Made by a program: the position numbers and the translations under genes. The notes below the pieces were generated by a model, which saw only the letters and a list, made by a program, of their open reading frames with translations, was not told the origin of the DNA and searched no databases. From NCBI GenBank assembly GCA_002633005.1, contig NMRA01000145.1, forward strand, positions 86,789 to 150,788: 64,000 nucleotides of DNA. The letters are read 5' to 3'. Below are positions 60,101-64,000 of this stretch, piece after piece; position 1 is the stretch's first letter; each line of letters begins with the position of its first letter. The stretch is from Phoronis australis (taxonomy: Eukaryota; Phoronida; Phoronidae).

Positions 60101-63100
60101 CTACACACATTAACAACACTCACTCCATTCAGATAATTATTACACTTTGCTTTTGGCAAAGGCATGCTTGATAATAAATATAAATAGATGACGCAAAGAC
60201 AAATAGAAAAAATATCATGGTTCAGTTTTACGAACGGTTGCATACCCAGTAGTAGACCTGTCTACCATGGGAAACTGCTTTTGAGGTTCAGTTCTCATGT
60301 GTGTGAAGTACAGTAGGTACTTGTCCAGTGTTTCACTATTTAAACAACTTTGCAAACATTTTAAGTGTGGTCTGCACACCACCTGCAGGCTACATCACAT
60401 GACCTAATGAAAATATTTCTGCCCCAACCGGGACTCCAACCCGGGACCTTCTGCTAACCGTGCAGGCACTCTAGTCCACTGAGCCGTCAGGACCACTGGT
60501 CGAACATAGAAATCCAAAACGACTTAGCAGTGGGCATCCCGCTCATAAACTGGTTAGCATATATGAACATGTAAATCTTGAATCAAGCTGGAAATATAGA
60601 TCACATTTTTAGACTTATGTTCATTAGGTGACGTGATGAAGCCAACAGGTGGCGCGCAGACCAAGTTTAAAAATGCTGATGCCTGAATGTTTCCAGAAAA
60701 GGTAGTCATTTTTTACAGTATTACAGAGTATTACTTAATGCGTTTATTTGAATTATATTGCTATGCCAGCACATGTTGGTTGATGTTGTAAACATCTCAC
60801 AATGGAATTCCTGTCAGATGTTCAGAACACAACCGTGCTAAAAATACCTAGATTCCAAGGATGAGTAGTTTTCTAATGTGCAGCTTCAGTGTTGAACTTA
60901 GAAAAAAAATGTTACAAATGAATTAAGGCCTGCCTAATCCACGTAGACAAATTTGACGGACAATTTTTACCTCCCTATAGGTGGCGCCTCCAAAGCCAGT
61001 GATTCTTTTCAATCGTAAGATTGGATCAGGCTGCAAACTCTGCAAATAAAAACATTCAATGAGAAAAGTTTTTGAGTCATTAAACTAAAAATAAGTTTTT
61101 CATAATTTCAGTACACATACAGGCAAACATGAACTTAGGCAGACTTTGCAGAGATGACAGAACATCTTGAGTTGATGTCATTAGTTCTAAAACAACACAA
61201 AAAACAAGACCACAATACAACAATTGTAAAATCAACACAACACTCAAACAGAGAAAGATGTGTAGTAAAAGGCAAACTGGAAAATGTAATAATGCAAACA
61301 ATAACATATATATTAACAATAGCAAATGGTTTTAACAGAAAAGCTTATATTTAATTTGCACTTTTCTTTTCTAATAAAGTCTTCATTTTCATACACAAAA
61401 ATGTATATATATATATGTATTATTTCCATGTAAATATGATTATAAGTGGGAACACCTGTGTCAGTAAAGGGTGATCAACCAAGGCTACGTTTGAAATTGG
61501 GTGCACCAACGACAACAGAGGCAAACATGCCATGGTGGGTCCATCTACACAAATATAAGGGTGCCGTCATGATGGGTTAACTTACATTTATATACATGAT
61601 GCCATTAGGTAGGGTATATCCTATTTATATAAGTGAACCCATCATGATGGGTCCACATACATCTATATAGGTGGACCCATCTCGGCGGATCCACTGATAT
61701 TTAAATAAGCAGATCTGTCATGATAGGTCCATTTATATTTATATAGGTGGCTCCATCAGGGTGGGTTCTTCATGTATTTACATAAAAGAACCCGTTATGA
61801 TGGGTTTATTTCTATTTATATAGCTGGACCCATCAGGGTGGGTGCATGTATATTTATTTAAGTGGAGCCGTCATGATGGGTTCATCTATAATTACATAGG
61901 CGACCCTGTTGTCTTTGGTGTAAACAGTTTCAAACAAAGCCTTGGTTGATCATCCATTACTGACAGAGGTGTTCCCACTTATAATCATATTTTACAAAGA
62001 AACTCATATATTTACATATTTTTGTGCATGAAAAGCAAAATTTTAACAGGTAAGAAAAGTTTAAGTTAAAAAAGAAGCAGTTACAGACAAATGTGAAAAT
62101 TACAGTACTCACTTTCGTGTATTTAGGACCTGGTTTGAACTTTTCAATATCAACAGAAGGTGTAAGGCCAAGTTTTACTCTATGTGTTGAAATCTGAAAG
62201 GATAGAAATATTCCTTCAAATTAACATCATAAGGATTGGTTGTGGTGTGTTCAACCAAAAACTCCAGAATTACTTTCTAAATAGGCCATAAAAGAGCCAT
62301 CTGTCAAGCTAGTATTAGACATGAGATTTCTTCAGTGAATGTTTCCAAGGCCTGGGAAATGTTTGCATTGCTACCAAACAAACACCTTAAAAACAATAAA
62401 AATGGAACAGTAACAGTTACGAAGCAATTGTTGAAAGAAATGAGTTATTCTAAATTAGGCATTCGCAAAATCCAAAAAATCCAAAGTGCAGCTATTTTTA
62501 CTGATTCTATGCATACCGAACTGCAATCACCCCATAGATAATTTGAAAATGTACATTAAGAATAACAAAGACGCAAAAATGAACTTTCTCTTTTAATATG
62601 ATGTTCATCATGTAAACAACCACTTCATATGGACTTACTCCCCAGTACTATGACAGAACTGACTTGACATAGTTGATGATTAGCATCAAAAATTCAAAAA
62701 ATTTTCGCCAAAAACATATTTTAAAAACCTCCAGCAAACTACATGCCATTTTGTATTCATCTTCACAAAACAAGTTGCTTTAGCTTCAAAACTACAAACA
62801 AGTGGTCAGCATGTAAATACAAAATTGAAATGGGCAGACTGGATGGTAAAAGTCATTTACAGGGGTTACCACATTTTGAGAACCAATTTTCTGAACTGAA
62901 CAACAGGCATCAACAGCACTCGATTTGGCAACGTGCAGGTTGCCACTGCAACATCAGATTGAGTTTCGTGACCTGCGAGTATCAAAGTCAGACAATAATT
63001 CCCTCTAAACGCATTTCAAAGTTCGTGTTGACTTCCAAATTAATTTTCACTAACAGTTTTCTTAGTTTCATTACCTTTGATGCCATTTACATCATGAAAT

Positions 63101-63673
63101 AAGTGCACTTGCTACCATGGCAGTCAGCATACATCAAACACGCACTCAAATTAGAATGTTCAGGAAGTAAAGAGACAGAAGTCTGAATTTTTCGACAAAA
63201 ATCGGGCAAGATCCGTGAAATTTGCGATACCAGTCCATGTGGTTGTCTATGTTCCATGTCCGCTTGTCAACGGTGTATTTACGGAGGTATATGCAACACA
63301 ATGGGTCACAATTATGACCTCACCACCTTTTCAGTCAACAATTTTTACACCAAATCGGCATTCCTCAGATTTCACTTGGCCGCCAGGGTCTTTCAGGTTT
63401 GGTTACCTCAGATTTCATTTGGAAACATGCGATTTCTGTAAGCTCGACAAATGCGACTTAACGTTGAGCTAAGCATCGAGTGCTAATCAAACTGGTTCTC
63501 AAAATTGGGGCCCTATAAGTTGTAAGTGACAAGTGACTATGGCTAACTGAACAATGGCCATAATGTGACATAATGAACACATCAGTCACAAATAATATGA
63601 AGTACACAGACATCATTACCTTCGGTTCACCCAGACCGTCTTCTGATATTTTCTTCACACTGCTTTTTCTTGA
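45063..63673 (-). CDS. WDR90: WDR90/POC16-like WD40 protein, 22 exons seen, both ends missing
   Basis: WDR90 (POC16) is a large WD40 protein of the centriole wall/inner scaffold, needed for centriole integrity; an N-terminal CFA20-like domain precedes several beta-propellers. Twenty-two minus-strand exons with GT-AG borders and consistent phases join into one frame. They run from a linker, through RLK.ITGFGG and YPCHAVVVA, the WD repeats with AKAHTD and DYDETR, RSGHMFEV, KQTFSSG and IRLWD, into a low-complexity linker, and then to the second propeller set with GYNGNGRGN, FAYTSGCLVIVEDL and ISTLAV. The order matches WDR90 of vertebrates as I remember it. The CFA20-like part must lie right of 64000. 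About the last third of the protein is not found left of 45063. Confidence 0.93.
45394..45468 (-). CDS. WDR90: WDR90 exon 22 of window
   Basis: 75 bases; encodes GLFAYTSGCLVIVEDLSTG and EQKHLT, matching FFAYTCG.LVVVEDL of the family. Acceptor CTACAG, donor GTAACA. Confidence 0.93.
46701..46811. repeat. 110 bp interspersed repeat, copy 1 (intron)
   Basis: Starts AGTGATGACATGTCATGGC and contains AATAAGAATAGACATG-like sequence and TGTCATAATGATGTC. A second copy is at 49471-49575. Confidence 0.7.
46820..46922 (-). CDS. WDR90: WDR90 exon 21 of window (start of second propeller set)
   Basis: 103 bases, no ATG in frame; encodes LEIHSVFGYNGNGRGNVIW and SPDT. GY.GNGR.N..W.PDTG is a clear WDR90 signature. 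Acceptor TTCTAG, donor GTAGGT. Confidence 0.92.
47631..47807 (-). CDS. WDR90: WDR90 exon 20 of window (basic linker)
   Basis: 59 codons, phase 0; basic and disordered (SKHRQPSKPLK, KHFKRKPVS). Acceptor CTTAAG is weak, donor GTTAGT. Identification rests on phase and open frame. Confidence 0.75.
48231..48409 (-). CDS. WDR90: WDR90 exon 19 of window (acidic linker)
   Basis: 179 bases; acidic and asparagine-rich (FDDMDDNNNNEDG, ELPENENANANGYSSDE). Identification rests on splice sites and phase. Confidence 0.8.
48960..49261 (-). CDS. WDR90: WDR90 exon 18 of window (low-complexity linker)
   Basis: 302 bases, the largest exon. Serine/proline-rich and disordered, with KSPVRRSLGASF, ETPSSPARGP and LPRPHAYSSPHKM; a likely phosphorylation target. 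It corresponds to the poorly conserved linker between propeller sets. Confidence 0.85.
49471..49575. repeat. 110 bp interspersed repeat, copy 2 (intron)
   Basis: Starts AGTGATGACGTGTCATGGC, keeps AATAAGAATAGACATGGC and CGTCATAATGACGTCATG. Same orientation as 46701-46811. No coding capacity. Confidence 0.7.
49904..50043 (-). CDS. WDR90: WDR90 exon 17 of window (WD repeat)
   Basis: 140 bases; encodes FIGHSEQISRVVFSPDNLRL, SVGDALFLWQMQ, then the linker starts. IGHSE and GDA.FLW are conserved. Confidence 0.94.
50783..50911 (-). CDS. WDR90: WDR90 exon 16 of window (WD repeat)
   Basis: 43 codons, phase 0; encodes GGCTSLSTTQDGRYLATGGD and KVIKVWDYHMRLDLNFQ. KVWDY ends the blade as in other WDR90 proteins. 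Confidence 0.94.
51223..51396 (-). CDS. WDR90: WDR90 exon 15 of window
   Basis: 58 codons, phase 0; encodes MRIDISTMYTNES, FYSAPNVQQLVVTTSANKLL and DARSGKMLSE. Acceptor after a long T run. Confidence 0.93.
51504..51765 (-). CDS. WDR90: WDR90 exon 14 of window (WD repeats)
   Basis: 262 bases, the second largest exon. It encodes HVGSVTGVAYSVSGQQLYSC, GSLALYECSTG, APNAIAVSPHGQHVAFVGPS and NAKTLDE. FVGPS and the SLDE-type end are conserved. Confidence 0.94.
52238..52377 (-). CDS. WDR90: WDR90 exon 13 of window
   Basis: 140 bases; encodes LFDFTCAEERATSIVYHP, LACGFENGCVRAFDI and ends within TEHK. It matches YDFTS.ED and CGF.SG.VR.F of the family. Confidence 0.94.
53514..53609. repeat. Two-copy 48 bp tandem repeat in an intron
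   Basis: The unit AAACATGAGCATGGTGACTT (continuing to 53561) repeats at 53562 with very few changes, so it is recent. Confidence 0.9.
53956..54120 (-). CDS. WDR90: WDR90 exon 12 of window (WD repeat)
   Basis: 55 codons, phase 0. It encodes NLGMLDVTTRKYTTVMRSHT, ITGMALDP, HIATISDDHTIRLWDMTTLQ: a full WD blade with the SDDHTIRLWD signature. Confidence 0.95.
54373..54443 (-). CDS. WDR90: WDR90 exon 11 of window
   Basis: 71 bases; encodes HEGPVTTVNLSRDGMKILAG, the start of a blade. Acceptor TTGCAG, donor GTGAGC. Confidence 0.93.
55538..55654 (-). CDS. WDR90: WDR90 exon 10 of window (WD repeat)
   Basis: 117 bases; encodes GPGVAINSMAVNETF, TGSDDGYLRLWPLDFSHVYL. GSDDGYLRLWPLDFS is nearly invariant in this family. 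Confidence 0.94.
56094..56227 (-). CDS. WDR90: WDR90 exon 9 of window
   Basis: 134 bases; encodes YVSSRSGHMFEVNFGKVVIE, VRRLIPNAKS and KQTFSSG. Acceptor and donor share the string GTACGTC around them, so the exact border rests on phase, which is consistent. Confidence 0.93.
56358..56427. mobile_element. Foldback MITE (GAGAACCAGTTT family), 70 bp
   Basis: ACTTACAGGGATGCAAGATT on the left is inverted as GCTGCATTCCTGTAAGT on the right. The arms meet at TTTTGAGAACCAGTTATTTAA, so it is almost a pure hairpin. Confidence 0.85.
56543..56704 (-). CDS. WDR90: WDR90 exon 8 of window (WD repeat)
   Basis: 162 bases; encodes MISCGRDNIRVWRLRDGQL, LRSAPINLGEYRSMEFTD and a tail DPYDKL. Acceptor GACAG, donor GTAAGT. 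This blade matches VRLWRLR and LGEH...FTD of the family. Confidence 0.94.
56797..56884. mobile_element. Foldback MITE (GAGAACCAGTTT family), 88 bp
   Basis: GATATTACGTGCCCGAATTT is inverted as AATATGGGCACGTTATATC, with TTTTGAGAACCAGTTT and AAACTGGTTCTCAAAA inside. The spacer keeps CATCAAAC, as in other copies. Confidence 0.85.
57335..57453 (-). CDS. WDR90: WDR90 exon 7 of window
   Basis: 119 bases; encodes VVVWNTQRVT, GGDVMVTAKAHTDVDIERL and DYDET, ending in a split arginine codon. AKAHTD and DETR are strongly conserved in WDR90. Confidence 0.94.
58324..58381 (-). CDS. WDR90: WDR90 exon 6 of window
   Basis: 58 bases; completes the split codon and encodes FSHSGGSLCGVGKDGHGKT, which matches the CGVGKD.HG motif of the family. 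Acceptor TTTCAG, donor GTAAGG. Confidence 0.92.
59140..59285 (-). CDS. WDR90: WDR90 exon 5 of window (WD repeat)
   Basis: 146 bases; encodes VSCLALKSDSSVLASGQTG, then IVRVWRFNSGECLAMF and the start of the next blade. It leaves two bases of a split codon for the next exon. Donor GTGAGT. Confidence 0.93.
59666..59820 (+). mobile_element. tRNA-derived SINE in a WDR90 intron
   Basis: The head has TGGCCTAGTAGG (A box) and GGTTCGAATCC (B box) spaced as in a tRNA and ends near CCCCACA. Acceptor-stem pairing has mismatches and a non-tRNA body follows, so it is a SINE and not a tRNA gene. Confidence 0.65.
59977..60087 (-). CDS. WDR90: WDR90 exon 4 of window (WD repeat)
   Basis: 37 codons, phase 0, acceptor CTGTAG. 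It contains ALWDHTG, YPCHAVVVA and QRFFVGHTEK, all hallmarks of the first WDR90 repeats. Confidence 0.93.
60357..60677. mobile_element. 321 bp foldback element enclosing a tRNA-like segment
   Basis: The left arm, with TCTGCACACCACCTGCAGGC and CACATGACCTAATGA, is inverted on the right as TCATTAGGTGACGTGATG and ACAGGTGGCGCGCAGACC. The minus strand of the inner part (60421-60497) reads like a tRNA: GACGGCTCAGTGGA (A box) and GGTTGGAGTCC (B-box-like). Confidence 0.65.
60971..61039 (-). CDS. WDR90: WDR90 exon 3 of window
   Basis: 23 codons, phase 0, acceptor TTGCAG. It encodes PDPILRLKRITGFGG, which matches the conserved DPVLRLK.VIGFGG stretch that opens the first propeller in this family. Confidence 0.92.
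61361..62059. mobile_element. 700 bp foldback element with an internal minisatellite
   Basis: Long imperfect inverted arms (about 61361-61500 and 61925-62059) share GATTATAAGTGGGAACACCT and GGTGATCAACCAAGGC against their inverted forms. The centre (about 61545-61910) is eight or so units of roughly 43-45 bp built from TTTATATAGGTGGACCCATC and ATGATGGGTTCA-type halves. It lies in the WDR90 intron between exons at 60971 and 62113, and its right end stops about 50 bp short of the next exon. Confidence 0.8.
62113..62193 (-). CDS. WDR90: WDR90 exon 2 of window (linker before first propeller)
   Basis: 27 codons, phase 0 at both ends, acceptor TTTCAG, donor GTGAGT. It encodes HRVKLGLTPSVDIEKF, a linker. 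Confidence 0.8.
62853..63530. mobile_element. Foldback MITE (GAGAACCAGTTT family) split by another element
   Basis: The left arm (CATTTACAGGGG...ATTTTGAGAACCAATTTT) and the right arm (AACTGGTTCTCAAAATTGGGG...GTAAGTGA) are the two halves of one copy. They are separated by the insertion at 62914-63485. The broken spacer joins as in the intact copy at 29272. Confidence 0.75.
62914..63485. mobile_element. 572 bp element inserted in a MITE, 5 bp target duplication
   Basis: Inverted ends AGCACTCGAT and ATCGAGTGCT. ATCAA is duplicated at 62909-62913 and 63486-63490, and intact copies of the host MITE keep a single site. It has no transposase frame. Confidence 0.75.
63620..63673 (-). CDS. WDR90: WDR90 exon 1 of window (linker)
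   Basis: 18 codons, phase 0 at both ends, serine/lysine-rich (SRKSSVKK...GLGEPK). It is not conserved enough to identify alone; support comes from the CATCAG acceptor, the GTAATG donor and the phase match with the next exon. Confidence 0.65.
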
Positions 63674-63744
63674 CTGATGATAGAGAACACATCATTAATT
63701 TTAATGTGTTTGAAAGTCATTTTGCACGGCCACAATCAATCAAC

Positions 63745-63957
63745 AAGAGCAACGTGGAGCACTGAAATGTACCCATGAATGCACCGCAAACGGTATGCCT
63801 CTAGGGGTGTTTAATTGGAACATATAAATGGCCACTAGATGAAGTACAAGAGCAACGCAGAGCGTTGAAATGCGCCCACAATTGCACCGTATACGGTATC
63901 CTTCTAGGGTTGTTTATTGGTACCATAAAGTGGCCAGTAGAGGGCATATATGTAGTA
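63745..63957. repeat. Two-copy tandem repeat of about 106 bp
   Basis: The unit has GAGCAACG, AAATG.GCCCA, TGCACCG, ACGGTAT.C and TGGCCA.TAGA in order, once from 63748 and again from 63850. Copies are moderately diverged. No WDR90 exon is recognised here. Confidence 0.75.
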
Positions 63958-64000
63958 TGTTGCACTTTGCAAAATGGAAAGGCATGGTCATTGTCTCCTC

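Noticed and set aside
60421-60497. Candidate tRNA gene on minus
   Set aside because: It has Pol III box-like motifs but poor cloverleaf closure and sits inside a foldback element; treated as a SINE-type core.

Overview
The window looks like nuclear DNA of an invertebrate animal. It is AT-rich, carries spliced genes with GT-AG introns of a few hundred bases to about 1.5 kb, holds many foldback transposons and tRNA-derived SINEs, and has intronless class A GPCR genes in a tandem array. Repeat copies that differ only by clean transposon insertions, and a lone N placed exactly at the edge of one such copy, suggest a polymorphic outbred genome, perhaps with both haplotypes partly present in the assembly. 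I could not decide the phylum.

Layout. (1) From 0.6 to 44 kb lies an array of seven plus-strand, single-coding-exon rhodopsin-class GPCR genes at 4089-5078, 13832-14821, 18083-19060, 30073-31062, 34040-35029, 38881-39876 and 42608-43744. Six are close paralogues that share a GWN motif after TM4, GW[IL]P instead of CWxP in TM6 and NPL[VI]YGFGT in TM7. Four have DRC in place of DRY. The seventh is more divergent (ERY, SWLP, CPILY). All look most like the adenosine/MECA branch. The first two sit in a tandem duplication of 7-9 kb. (2) From 45.06 kb to at least 63.67 kb a minus-strand gene with 22 recognisable exons encodes the middle of a WDR90/POC16-type centriolar WD40 protein. Its 5' end lies beyond base 64000. 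Its 3' end either lies far to the left, past the GPCR genes, or is missing.

Mobile DNA fills most of the space between genes. Paralogous empty sites inside the window define several elements and their target-site duplications directly: an 817 bp element with an 8 bp duplication, an element with a 10 bp duplication, and two copies of a hAT-like element with 5 bp duplications that keeps a broken TTF-type zinc-finger exon. At 11.2-13.2 kb these are nested three deep. A 621 bp element at 32.15-32.77 kb flanked by inverted repeats carries a frameshifted THAP zinc finger. A small foldback family with the core TTTTGAGAACCAGTTT occurs at least five times, mostly in the WDR90 introns and around the GPCR genes.

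The receptors probably form a lineage-specific sensory or signalling set that grew by local duplication. Nothing in the sequence links them functionally to WDR90, which is simply the neighbouring gene.
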